In this document: piece by piece, positions 1 through 10,535 of the stretch
How positions within the stretch are numbered: the first letter of the stretch is position 1
Layout of the letters: every line of letters starts with the position of its first letter
Assembly: GCA_017654935.2 (NCBI GenBank)
Contig: CM065699.1
Span: forward strand, 42,953,679-43,017,678
Reading direction: 5' to 3'
Length of the DNA: 64,000 nt
Source of the DNA: Phymorhynchus buccinoides
Taxonomy: Eukaryota > Mollusca > Gastropoda > Neogastropoda > Raphitomidae
Made by a program: the position numbers and the translations under genes
Notes under the pieces: generated by a model
Databases searched by the model: none
Seen by the model: the letters and a program-made list of their open reading frames with translations, nothing else
What the model was told of the DNA's origin: nothing

Positions 1-354
1 TGGCCCCACACCTATAGTTATGAACCCACATCAAAAAGTCATCTTGGCCCACATCAAATGTCATCTTGCAACAGCCCTCAAGTGATTCAAGTATGTAAAC
101 GTTCGCAGACTAACGATCGAAGAGGAAGACCATTTACAGTTTTCCAGTGACTGTAACATAATGTAACTATCAAAACCATAGCCAGAGTGGGAAAAATGAA
201 AATAAGATGAAAAACAAATCATAGGCATTTCATCGAGAATCTAAAATCTAAAAACTGTTTGTAGGCCACCTACACGGGTCCATTTGCCCCCCCCCAACCC
301 ACGAAACACATACAACACACATACATTAATTTTGTCGGGCAGTAAATGTTAAAA

Positions 355-460
355 GGGGGGGGGAAATGTCCGGGGGGGGGGGGGGGGGGGGAGAAGCCTG
401 ATACCGTGTTTGGGCCAAAATGGGAGGGGTATCCCCCCCCCCCCCCCCCCCCCCCACCCC
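355..460. repeat. G-tract / C-tract pair
   Basis: A run of 20 G (372-391, preceded by a 9-G run) lies about 40 bp from a run of 23 C (433-455), so the two can pair as a hairpin and each can form a quadruplex or i-motif. Further C runs lie at 687-716 and 841-852. Short ORFs across this block are artefacts of the homopolymers. Their lengths are likely unreliable in the assembly. The rest of 1-1240 contains no recognisable gene or repeat. Confidence 0.85.
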
Positions 461-685
461 AGTTAGCGATAAAGGTAAGTCTTGCAGTTGATCTTTTAAC
501 CATTTCGAGGGGTGGATGCCAGAACTGCCCATCTGTGCTCTTTATTCTATCTTGAGATAGACCGTTCTGGCAGGCACCCCTCGATTTCATGCTTTCGTGG
601 GTGTGTGGGTGGGTGGTGCGTGCCCGCGCATGACGTTGGGGGTGTGTTGCATAAACGTAACAGACTATCGCACTAAGCTACTTTG

Positions 686-716
<31 letters not shown>

Positions 717-1260
717 ACCACCACCACCCACCTCATCACACACCCGAGCACAATTTTCGACCATTCCAAAAGAGGATTAGTGATAACGGGTTCGGGCTAC
801 AAGGATACAGTTGTTTGGAAAAGGGCTCTTTAATTTTAAACCCCCCCCCCCCTACATAATGATATTACCTGATGCGGTTGGTTGGCTTGTATTTCATAAA
901 CACGAGATAGTTTCACCTGTAATCTTCATATTGAAGCAGTGACCTCTGTGGGGGAAGAAAAAAAAAAAAAAAAAAACAAAATCCTATGGCATCGAGAAGG
1001 AGCATCATTGCAGTAGGCCTAAATGCAGAGTTAGGCCGTTTGTGTACACACATAAGCGGATATTCCAGTGCGGAAACCCGTGCACAATCCATAAATTTAA
1101 ACAAGTGAAACAAAGAAGGAGGAAGAGATTTTGCGCACGTGTCCAAATTTCCCCTATAATATTATGCGTAAACTTTTATCCTCCTTTCTTCCAATCATTT
1201 AGGGTTTTCCGTACGGAACTTTCGCGTCTGATGTGAACCCGGCCTTATGGTACCTATTGC

Positions 1261-1387
1261 ACCCCCTCCCTCACACACACGCACGCTCCGCACGCCGCAC
1301 GCACGACACGCACGCAAACGCCACGCGCACAGCACACGCACACGCCACACGACACATTATTATACACACACACACACACACACACAC
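1261..1387. repeat. CA/ACGC microsatellite
   Basis: An imperfect CA-rich tract mixes CACA, ACGC and CGCA steps and ends in a clean (CA)n run near 1364-1387. It lies just upstream of the 52-bp minisatellite. No coding signal. Confidence 0.9.
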
Positions 1388-1482
1388 TCCCTTCTAATCA
1401 AATGCAAAATGGGAAAAACAATACACACAACGATATTAAGCGAACAACATTGTTAAAAACAAATTTAAAAAAAAGGAAAAGG

Positions 1483-3090
1483 AAACAAAGAAACCAACAA
1501 ATCCCCAACAAAGCGAACAAAGAAACCAACAGTCATAAAATAAACCAACATATCCCCAAACAAAACGAACAAAGAAACCAACAGTCATAAAAGAAACCAA
1601 CAAATCCCAAAACAAAACGAACAAAGAAACCAACAGTCATAAAATAAACCAACATATCCCCAAACAAAACGAACAAAGAAACCAACAGTCATAAAAGAAA
1701 CCAACAAATCCAAAACAAAACGAACAAAGAAACCAACACGAACAAAGAAACCAAAATAAAAGAAACCAACAAATCCCAAAACAAAACGAACAAAGAAACC
1801 AACAGTCATAAAAGAAACCAACAAATCCCAAACAAAACGAACAAAGAAACCAAGAAACCAACAAATCCCCACAAAACGAAAAAGAAACCCCAACAAATAT
1901 CCCAAACAAAACGAACAAAGAAACCAAAAGTCATAAAAGAAACCAACAAATCCCAACAACAAAACGAACAAAGAAACCAAAAGTCATAAAAGAAACCAAC
2001 AAATCCCAAAACAAAACGAACAAAGAAACCAACAGGTCATAAAAGAAACCAACAAATCCCCAAACAAAACGAACAAAGAAACCAACAGTCATAAAAGAAA
2101 CCAACAAATCCCCAACAAAACGAACAAAGAAACCAACAGTCATAAAAGAAACCAACAAATCCCAAAACAAAACGAACAAAGAAACCAACAGTCATAAAAG
2201 AAACCAACAAATCCCAAAACAAAACGAACAAAGAAACCAACAGTCATAAAAGAAACCAACAAATCCCAAAACAAAACGAACAAAGAAACCAATGGACATA
2301 AAAGAAACCAACAAATCCCATACAAAACGAACAAAGAAACCAACAGACATAAAAGAAACCAACAAATCCCAAACCAAAACGAACAAAGAAACCAACAGTC
2401 ATAAAAGAAACCAACAAATCCCAAACAAAACGAACAAAGAAACCAACAGTCATAAAAGAAACCAACAAATCCCCAAAACAAAACGAACAAAGAAACCAAC
2501 AGTCAAAAAAGAACACCAACAAATCCCCAACAAAACGAACAAAGAAACCAACAGTCATAAAAGAACCCAAACATATACCAAACAAAAACGAACAAAGAAA
2601 CCAACAGTCATAAAAGAAACCAACATACTCCCAAAACAAAACGAACAAAGAAACCAACCGCGCATAAAAAAACCCAACAAACCCAAAACAAAACGAACAA
2701 AGAAACCAACCTAGTCATAAAAGAAACCAACAAATCCCAAAACAAAACGAACAAAGAAACCAACAGTCATAAAAGAAACCAACAAATCCCAAAACAAAAC
2801 GAACAAAGAAACCAATGGTCATAAAAGAAACCAACAAATCCCCAAACAAAACGAACAAAGAAACCAAAAGTCATAAAAGAAACCAACATATCCCAAAACA
2901 AAACGAACAAAGAAACCAACAGTCATAAAAGAAACCAACAAATCCCAAACCACAAGCAGACACAAAGAAGAAACACACAGCACATAAAGCCAATCAGATA
3001 CATACATATCCCCAACCAAAAGAACAAAGAACCTAACCGTCATCAAAAAGAAACCAACAAATCCCCAAACAAAACGAACAAAGAAACGAA
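1483..3090. repeat. 52-bp minisatellite, about 30 copies
   Basis: Direct tandem array of a 52-bp unit. Each unit carries the 13-mer AAAGAAACCAACA twice, so the unit itself looks like a diverged 26+26 duplication: one half continues with AATCCC, the other with GTCAT. The strand is extremely biased, almost only A and C on +, so stop codons are rare and long F/L/V-rich frames appear on the minus strand. Because 52 is not a multiple of 3, the same unit passes through all three frames and those ORFs are not genes. Copies near 2510-2700 and 2945-3060 are degenerate. Confidence 0.95.
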
Positions 3091-3188
3091 ACACATCCAT
3101 AATCTATCTCCGTTCCTCCATATAATGGCAGAATCGCGATTCTTGTGAAGCATTTCAATTGTCGAAACATTTAGCAAAGGGATTAGGC

Positions 3189-3576
3189 ATTAGGTACTTC
3201 ATAGTCACAGAGCAATCTCTGTGAAATTCAGGTTGCTCCCACCTTGAGAGCGCGTCGCAGCCAGAGGCGCGCCACACCATTGTTCATTTTTTTTATGCAC
3301 GCACTTTTGGTGTGGGACGATGAGGAAGCGAAGGGATGTGTGTACTTTTTGATGCCCAAAATGGACAAACCTTGTTCGTCATAATACCTGGGTTTAAAAC
3401 GTGTGCTAAGTGCATGGCGCACACGGGTACCTCGTCATCGTTCATCAGTTCAGACCCTCTCTCCCCCCCCCACCATAAGGCTAGTGCATAAGTGAGAGGA
3501 AAGAGTCCCCTGTATCCGAGTTCGACTCGGTTTACTTGACAAAGGCGGAACGCGTTACCTCTGTGCCACTCTACAC
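3189..3576 (-). mobile_element. tRNA-derived SINE, family 1 copy a
   Basis: About 388 bp, read on the minus strand. The head near 3576 has an A-box-like TGGCACAGAGGT and, about 30 nt on, a B-box-like GAGTCGAACTC, as in tRNA genes. The body is followed by a tail region (3189-3260) rich in short inverted motifs around CACAGAG and CTCTGTG. A second copy at 59691-60056 matches along its whole length, including head and tail, which defines the family. No clear target-site duplication was found here. Such SINEs are normally transcribed by Pol III and moved by a partner LINE; which LINE is unknown. Confidence 0.75.
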
Positions 3577-3860
3577 CTAATGGGTGAGGGAGGGGTTTAA
3601 GGGGGGGGGGGGGGTGGTGTTTACAAGATGGCCCATTCTTTTGTTACAAATTCCCGTCTCACTGATCACAGGAGCATAACTGATTGCACGTGCCGTGCCG
3701 TACGTGATAGCATTGAATCAACGTCGTAAGATTAATTTCTTTCTTTTATCTTTACTTCTTTTCTTTAAAAAAGAAAGAAAAGAAATATCGGACACATACG
3801 TTATAGGTTCCAAACTACTCCTTGCTCTTAAAAAAAAACCTTGAAGCTTCTTGCCTACCA
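3577..3860. other. Unassigned spacer
   Basis: Contains a short G run at 3601-3614 and an A/T-rich imperfect inverted repeat near 3740-3785 (TTTCTTTC against GAAAGAAA). No gene or family recognised. Confidence 0.5.
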
Positions 3861-4079
3861 TTAACCCTTTCACCGCCACAGCAACTTTTAGAACCAAGGC
3901 ATCAAATTCGGTCTACTATCCAAGACCCCTATGTCCTAAGTTATTTGGGAAAGTAAGGATAGACTATTTTTTTAGATGTCACAGAGACCTCCCAAACTGC
4001 AGAAGATTTTGTTCTCACCCAGGTTATATTTAATGAGGACTTTTTGGGGCTGATATATGGCTGGCGGATGAAAGGTTAA
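3861..4079 (+). mobile_element. TTAA-flanked MITE, copy 1
   Basis: Starts TTAACCCTTTCACCGCCA and ends with GGCTGGCGGATGAAAGGTTAA, so it has terminal inverted repeats of about 15-18 bp bounded by TTAA. The interior has no ORF and is shared with copies at 7761-8018 (inverted), 21707-21896 and 50986-51250, including the blocks GTAAGGATAGACT and CACCCAGGTTATATTTAATG. The TTAA boundary is the target duplication typical of piggyBac-type transposases. That assignment is inference, as no transposase is present in the window. Confidence 0.8.
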
Positions 4080-4205
4080 GATTTGACAGTTTTGCAGGGG
4101 GTGTAACCATTGTTAAAAGAATAATAAACGTTGCCTGCACAGGGGGTACTCTTTTTCGCTGTTTATCTATAGTATGTTCCAATTGTTAAGTTAGTCGCCC
4201 AGCTA

Positions 4206-6296
4206 AAGAACGCTGGTGGTTGGTGTGACCCACACACTGGACATACGGAGATGAAGAACAAAGCTGGTGGCTGGTGTGACCACACACTGGACATAGGAGA
4301 TGAAGAAAAAAGCTGGGGTTGGTGTGACCACACACTGGGACATAGGAGATGAAGAACAGATGGGGTTGGTGTGGACCACACACTGGACACAGGAGATGAA
4401 GACAGTTGGTGTTGGTGTAACCAACACAGGACATAGGAGTGAAGAACAGCTGTTGTTGTGTGACCACACACTGGAAATAGGAGATGAGAACAGCTGGTGG
4501 TTGTGGACCAACACTGGAAAATAGGAGATTGAAGAACAGCTGGTGGTTGGTGTGACCACACACTGGACACAGGAGAGAAGCAACAGCTGGTGGTTGGTGT
4601 AACTTCACTAACAACTGGACACAGAGAGGTAAGAAACAGCTGGGGTTGGTGTGACACACACTGAACTGGGACATAGGAGATAAAGGACAGCTGGTGGTGG
4701 TGTGACCACACACTGAAATGGAAATAGGAGATGAAGGACAGGGTGGTTGGTGTGACACACACTGAATTGGAAATAGGAGATGAAGGCCAGCTGGTGGTTG
4801 GTGTGACAACACACTGAGGTATCGGACATAGGAGATGAAGGACAGCTGGTGGTTAGGATGTGACCACACACTGAACATGGACATAGGAAGATGAAGGAAG
4901 CTGGTGGTTGGTGTGACCCACACTGAATTGGGAATAGGAGGACGAAGGACAGCTGGTGGTTGATTTGACCACACCACTGAAACATAGGAGATGAAGAAAA
5001 AACTGGTGGTTGGGTGTGACCCACACACTTGAACTGGACATAGGAGATGCAAGAAACAGCTGGTGGTTGGTGTGACCACACACTGAAAATGGACCCTAGG
5101 AGATGGAAGAACAGCTGGTGGTTGGTGTGGACCACACACTGGACATAGGAGATGAAGTCAACTGGGGTTGATGTGACCACACACTGGAATAGGAGATGAA
5201 GAACAGCTGGTGGTGATGTGACCACACACTGAACGGGACATAGAGATGAAGAAACAGCTGGTGGTTGGCTGTGACCAACACTGGGACATTAGGAGATGAA
5301 GAACAGCTGGTGGTGGATGTGACCACACCCTGAACTGGACAGAGGAGATGAAGAAACACTGGTGGTTGGTGTGACCACGACACTGGGGACATAGGAGATG
5401 AAGAAACAGTGGTGGTTGGTGTGGACCACACACTGAACTGGACATAGGAAGATGAGAACATCGGGTGGTTGGTGTGACCACACATTGACATAGGAGATGA
5501 AGACAGCGGGTTGGGGGGTTCTGGGGGTGTGGGGGGGGCCGGGGGCGGGCGGTGGTTGGTGGACCACCACACTGAACTTGGCCATAGGAGATGAAGAACA
5601 GCTGGTGGTTGGTGTGACCACAAACTTGAATAGGAGATGAAGAACAGCTGGTGGTTGGTGTGACACAACACTGGACATAGGGGATGAAGAACAGCTGGTG
5701 TTGATGTGGACCACACACTGGGAATAGGAGATGGAAGAACAGTTGGGGTTGGTGTGACCACACACTGACCTGGACATAGGAGATGAAGAACAGCGGGTGG
5801 TTGGTGTGACCACACACTAGGAATAGGAAGATGAAGAACAGCTGGTGGTGATGTGACCACACACTGGACATAGGAGATGAGAACAGCCTGGTGGACTGAT
5901 GTGACCACTCACTGACCTGGACATAGGAGATGAAGAACAGCTGTGGTTGGTGTGACACACACTGACTGGGAATGGAGATGAAGAACAGCTGGTTGTTGTG
6001 TGACCACACAATGAACCGGACATAGGAGTGAAGAACAGCTGGGTGTTGGGGTGACACCCACTGACCTGGACAGAGGAGATGAAAGACAACAGCTGGTGGT
6101 GGTGTGACCACACACTGACCTGGACATAGGAGATGAAGAACAGCTGGTGGTTGGTGACCACACACTGGACAAGGAGATGAAGAACAGCGGGTGGTGATGT
6201 GACCACACACTGGACATAGGAGATGAAGAAAAACCGTTGGTGGGGGGTGACCACACATGGAACATAGGAGATGAAGAACAGCTGGTTGGTTGATGT
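4206..6296. repeat. 47-52-bp minisatellite running into gap
   Basis: About 40 tandem copies of a unit like GAAGAACAGCTGGTGGTTGG-TGTGACCACACACTGGACATAGGAGAT, with optional 4-5-bp insertions after CACTG. The array continues unbroken to the first N and is not resumed at 6797, so its true length is unknown. A GC-rich aberrant stretch sits at 5508-5558. Minus-strand reading frames rich in C/S/H/P are products of the repeat and not genes. Confidence 0.95.
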
Positions 6297-6796
6297 NNNN
6301 NNNNNNNNNNNNNNNNNNNNNNNNNNNNNNNNNNNNNNNNNNNNNNNNNNNNNNNNNNNNNNNNNNNNNNNNNNNNNNNNNNNNNNNNNNNNNNNNNNNN
6401 NNNNNNNNNNNNNNNNNNNNNNNNNNNNNNNNNNNNNNNNNNNNNNNNNNNNNNNNNNNNNNNNNNNNNNNNNNNNNNNNNNNNNNNNNNNNNNNNNNNN
6501 NNNNNNNNNNNNNNNNNNNNNNNNNNNNNNNNNNNNNNNNNNNNNNNNNNNNNNNNNNNNNNNNNNNNNNNNNNNNNNNNNNNNNNNNNNNNNNNNNNNN
6601 NNNNNNNNNNNNNNNNNNNNNNNNNNNNNNNNNNNNNNNNNNNNNNNNNNNNNNNNNNNNNNNNNNNNNNNNNNNNNNNNNNNNNNNNNNNNNNNNNNNN
6701 NNNNNNNNNNNNNNNNNNNNNNNNNNNNNNNNNNNNNNNNNNNNNNNNNNNNNNNNNNNNNNNNNNNNNNNNNNNNNNNNNNNNNNNNNNNNNNNN
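6297..6796. other. Assembly gap, 500 N
   Basis: Exactly 500 N, a conventional fixed-size gap, placed at the end of a long minisatellite. Probably an unresolved remainder of that array. Confidence 0.99.
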
Positions 6797-6955
6797 TCAT
6801 TTACAAACATTTAAAGTTTACAAGACGTAGACATTCTACATACAAAATACGAATAATAAAATAATTGTAAATACATTTTTTACAAGATTTCTGCAATAAA
6901 ACGGACCCCCCCCCCCACCCACACTCACACACACACTCACACACACAAACACTAA

Positions 6956-7315
6956 TCAATCATAACATGTCCGAAACAAGTGAGTTTTAAGGGCAGAGCG
7001 AAAGGCGGAAATAGAGTCAGATGAGCGGACATGTTGTGGGAGGGAATTCCATAAGTGAGGTGCTAAATAGTAGAAGGATCGTTCACCAAACGATTTCGTG
7101 TGGACCCGAGGAACCTTGAGTGTGCAGCAGTCAGAGGAAGAACGTAGGGAGCGAGCAGGTGTGTAGACAGTTACTAGTTCGGAGAGATAGACGGGACCAG
7201 AGGAGTGAACAGCACCGAAACAAAGGCAAGCTATTTTATACTTGATTCTAGCCTCTACTGGAAGCCTGTGCAAGTTACGAAGATGAGGTGTTGACACTAT
7301 TAAAAGTTTGCACAA
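6956..7315 (-). pseudogene. LINE ORF2 C-terminus (CR1/L2-like)
   Basis: The minus-strand frame encodes the conserved tail found after the reverse transcriptase of CR1/L2/Rex-type LINEs: LHRLPVEARIKYKIA, then YLSELVTVYTPARSLRSSS, VPRVHTKSFGERSFYYLAPH, LWNSLPQHVRS and a final LKTHLF before the stop. Only about 110 residues remain of a protein usually near 900-1000, so the copy is 5'-truncated, as is common for LINE insertions. The upstream limit is near 7300. Poly-C and CA tracts at 6906-6950 lie in its 3' UTR. A sister fragment is at 60629-61236. Confidence 0.85.
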
Positions 7316-7548
7316 AATATTAATACTTTTAAAAATCTTCTGGACAATCTTCCTAAATTTCAGACACTTTTTGTGTGATTTTGACTGATTTGTTTTTCAA
7401 AAACAATTTCTCGGACCAATTGAAAACAAAAACAAAGTCATTTGATATTGAGGGGACGTTTAATAGGCCGCGAGGCCAATGCTGATGAAGCCTGTCCCTA
7501 TCTACCTGCCTACCTACCTACCTAAGAGACTCATCTCTGTGTCTGTGA
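7316..7548. other. Unassigned spacer
   Basis: AT-rich, non-coding, with a short CCTA/CCTG run at 7504-7523. Nothing recognised. Confidence 0.5.
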
Positions 7549-8050
7549 CAGTGGAACCTCCCCCTATGAAGACCTTGAAAAAAATAAGCCCCCAAAAGGG
7601 TCTTAATAGGGAGGGGTCTTAATAGGGAGGGGTCTTGAAAAAAATAAGCCCCCAAAAGGGTCTTAATAGGGAGGGGTCTTACTAGGGAGGTGGACACTCA
7701 GTAGTCTGGATATGAAGGGAAAAGTCAGTGAACATTGTTTGGGTCACATCTTAGAGGGAGTTTTAGCCCTTCCATCGTCAGCCATCTTTGAGCCTAACAT
7801 TTCCATTAAACGTAATATACCTGGCTACAGAAAAGATTTCGTCAGCAACATTGTCGGATTTCTCTGTGACGCATTCAGAATAGAGTCAATCCTTACTGCC
7901 AACATGTAGGAACACAGTATCATTGAATACCAGACCCTGGTTTCAAGAGTGTTAAAAGACATGGGTGTTTAATCGTTGTGGTGCAAAAATGTGACATTGA
8001 TTGGCGGTGAAAGGTTAATTATTGGGAAGGTCTTATTAGGGAGGTTCCAC
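7549..8050. mobile_element. Non-autonomous CAGTGG-TIR element, host of nested MITE
   Basis: The ends are inverted: CAGTGGAACCTCCC at 7549 and GGTCTTATTAGGGAGGTTCC near 8030-8050. The termini resemble those of the pogo/Tigger-like element at 56892-57798. The left half contains a duplicated segment of about 60 bp (GAAAAAAATAAGCCCCCAAA at about 7576 and 7636) plus several iterations of GGTCTTAATAGGGAGG, i.e. subterminal repeats. No transposase. A TTAA MITE (7761-8018) occupies most of the right half, so this element was there first. Confidence 0.65.
7761..8018 (-). mobile_element. TTAA-flanked MITE, copy 2, nested
   Basis: Reverse-complement copy of the family at 3861-4079. Its right end reads TTGGCGGTGAAAGGTTAA and its left end is a decayed form, TTTTAGCCCTTCCATCGTCA. 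Internal blocks match copy 1 over most of their length. It sits inside the 7549-8050 element. Confidence 0.75.
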
Positions 8051-8524
8051 GGCATTACCAAATACCCAAAATACTATAACATTTTTGTGGAACATAAGGT
8101 TGGAAGGAGCGAAAAGGCCTCGCGTCTACTAAGAGTGCATTTGTATGGCTTGCCACCTTGTTTTCATGTGGACCTTAGTTTTAAAACACGCTTCACAGCC
8201 AACGAAATTCAAAGCACTAAGGTAAAACAACAAGAATTTTTTTTAATTGAACGACAACGCACAAAAACTGAGGAAATCAATGTTACCTACTTACAAACTG
8301 TGAGAACTTGACAGACGAGCTTCTGATACAAAATACTCGCGAGAAGGCCTAACATTCACATTGCGCTGGAAAAAGTGTCTGTTATTAGAACATGACGATG
8401 TGTCACACGCACCGCGAGCAGTTGCTATTCATAGAACATGACGCTATTTAAACAGTATCAGCTGTTCAAGGGAACTGAAAGTAGAAACGAAACTAGGTTC
8501 TGTTGAAAGCGAAAGTTGATCATG
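8051..8524. other. Unassigned spacer
   Basis: AT-rich sequence with no coding signal or recognised repeat. A 15-bp motif around ATAGAACATGACG recurs at about 8389 (TTAGAACATGACG) and 8433. Confidence 0.5.
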
Positions 8525-8535
8525 GGATAAACCAT

Positions 8536-8690
8536 GAATGAAAATCCGTTTTACGTCCTCCGGTCTGAAACAGACACATTATGGGACATTATTTAGTAGA
8601 TATAGAGATTGTGGGAACGATCTTGGCGGCGATGCAACTCCAGGAAAGTCCCGAATTTTTAACGATACAGATGTATTTATAAAGTATAAA
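8536..8690 (-). mobile_element. SINE family 2, 5'-truncated copy
   Basis: Flanked by an 11-bp direct repeat GGATAAACCAT (8525-8535 and 8691-8701), a target-site duplication. Read on the minus strand, the 3' end carries the family tail GGACGTAAAAC preceded by GTCTG-TTTCAGACC. It matches 55491-55706 (with its own duplication) and 46573-46800 but lacks the first 60-70 nt of the head, consistent with 5' truncation during target-primed reverse transcription. Confidence 0.75.
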
Positions 8691-8701
8691 GGATAAACCA
8701 T

Positions 8702-8998
8702 CACGTTGGATTCCCAGGTCGAGAGGACGTAAAGCTCTCTTTCGTTGGATTAGCTAGCTATACTATTGATCCGCCCTTCTTGGAAATCAACAACACCCCC
8801 CCCCCCCCTCCACACACACACACAGACACTAGCTACCCCACTACCTCGTACGAAGAATCGGTTTCGGTTGCTTGCTGTGTGTGTGAGTGTTTTGATATCG
8901 GTAATGCTAACATCACTCCTTTGTTATTGAGAATTCAACCGTGCAGCTGGTATTTGTAGTAGAATGGAAAAGCAAGGTGCATTACCTATGACAGGGCT

Positions 8999-9035
<37 letters not shown>

Positions 9036-9126
9036 ATTACAATTATCACAATGCAAAATCTTAAACAATGATCAACAATTTCTTCCTTCTTAGAACTCAG
9101 TGATCACTGCTCTTATAATATCAATA
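8702..9126. other. Spacer with poly-C and (TA)n
   Basis: Contains a C run with following CA repeat at 8793-8823 and a clean (TA)n microsatellite at about 9002-9034, just outside the LTR. No gene. Confidence 0.6.
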
Positions 9127-10378
9127 TATTGCTGCGCTCTCGCATTTCCGCCCCACAATCTAGCAAACGTTGACACTGACAGTCCTCGTAGAAATTCAAA
9201 TGCTTTATTCATCAATCTTTGACTCCATCACGAAGACATGCCGTAAAAACTGGAGACAAAAACAAGAGAAAACACCATCCTTAAGTCTCCAGTATCCAAA
9301 ACATTTTACGTAAGACAAATTTCAAACGATTAAATTCACCGTCTAAAACAACATTCTTTTCAAAGCCTTAATATCATATTTTACACTTTAAACCAATCAT
9401 TCATTCTCATGTCTTGCTCATTTGGACTACATCATTTAGGCATTACTTCTTAGGTTTAAAATATATCCATTTAAAATTAGTTAAATGTCCATCTTTACAC
9501 ACATCGATTAAGTTCACACAAGAACATTTATACATGACTAGGACTACCGGCTTGCCAAAACTGAAAGCCAATTAGTTATTAAGGGCTCATGCCATGACCC
9601 AGACCCAAAAAGACCAGATACTCAAGACCTTCAGAGAACATGAGCCTAAGTCAAAAAATATAAAATAGAGTTCATTAACAGAACTCCATGAGTAAGCACT
9701 TTTCACCCCAAAATGTAACCCTTCGTTTTCATGGCACAGATTTTCTTGTACATGTACCGTTATAAGAGAAAGACCTGACGCTTTAGACATTCAAAAATAT
9801 AACTTCAAAGGCTCACCTCGTTCGCAACTTGGGGTTAGGGTTTTGGAATTTAAGAGTACAGACAAGACCTTGCAATGTTGCATGTTTTCAGTGTGAGTGG
9901 CTCAAGATTTAACTGCCTCGATACACCCCTTTGCAGAGCTCAAACATGTTCGAATCGAGACCCAAAAATCAGTGTATCAATGCGCCCCTGAATGCTACTA
10001 AATATAATTTCACTTACTCAAATCCACCTCATATCATATGATTCAGGTGGCTCTCGAAACCCAAAGGTGAAAGATATTTAGTACAAAAAAAAAGGAAATT
10101 CTTTACTTATTTCATCATGGACACCAGCGGAATGATACAACCGCATTGCGACGTAATGCTCCACACTGTGACGTCTTTGAGACAAAAATAGTGACCATGC
10201 GATGTTTCACACCAAAACAAACCAGACTGTGAAGACATTCTCACAGAATAACCAAGGTAAATAAATCTGATCACACTTATGGTTTGTCCAACTTAAAATA
10301 GATTAAAACATTGCTCACAAAATCGACAAACAGAGCTTCTCATTAAAAGTTAATCCAACATCTATGACAGCAGTAACA
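9127..10378 (-). repeat. 3' LTR of BEL/Pao element
   Basis: About 1.25 kb. Homology to the other LTR runs 9127-10351. In element orientation the likely LTR start is TGTTACTGCTG (10378 downwards), directly preceded by a purine-rich GGGTGGGAG that fits a polypurine tract priming site. The outer end is near GCGCAGCAATA (9127). Confidence 0.85.
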
Positions 10379-10430
10379 CTCCCACCCAAATATCTTAATG
10401 ATTTCAGGTAGAAATGTGGAGATCTTGCTT

Positions 10431-10535
10431 ATGCGCCCCTAGAATCGCTACTAAATATAATTTCACTGTGTGGGTTTACTCAAATCCACCGTCACCGTAT
10501 CAGGGTTTCAACGACTCTGATTCAGGTGGCTCTCG
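10431..10535 (-). repeat. Extra LTR fragment at pol 3' end
   Basis: This block repeats LTR positions 9980-10055 (shared motifs ATGCGCCCCT, CTACTAAATATAATTTCAC, ACTCAAATCCACC and TTCAGGTGGCTCTCG) but lies inside the element, between pol and the 3' LTR, with two short insertions. The last codons of pol fall inside it. It suggests a past recombination or deletion that joined a truncated pol end to LTR sequence. Confidence 0.75.

Noticed and set aside
1483..3090. CRISPR-like regular array
   Set aside because: The whole 52-bp unit repeats with no unique spacers, and the genome is animal.
1436..3100. Overlapping minus-strand frames of F/L/V/C-rich residues resembling membrane proteins
   Set aside because: All arise from the 52-bp A/C-rich tandem repeat. 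The period is not a multiple of 3, and the same unit is open in every frame.
4163..6290. Long minus-strand frames rich in Cys, Ser, His and Pro
   Set aside because: Products of the 47-52-bp minisatellite; no start context, no domain, frames shift with unit length.
6271..6864. Open frames spanning N
   Set aside because: They consist of unknown residues across the assembly gap. The same holds for 52266-53022.
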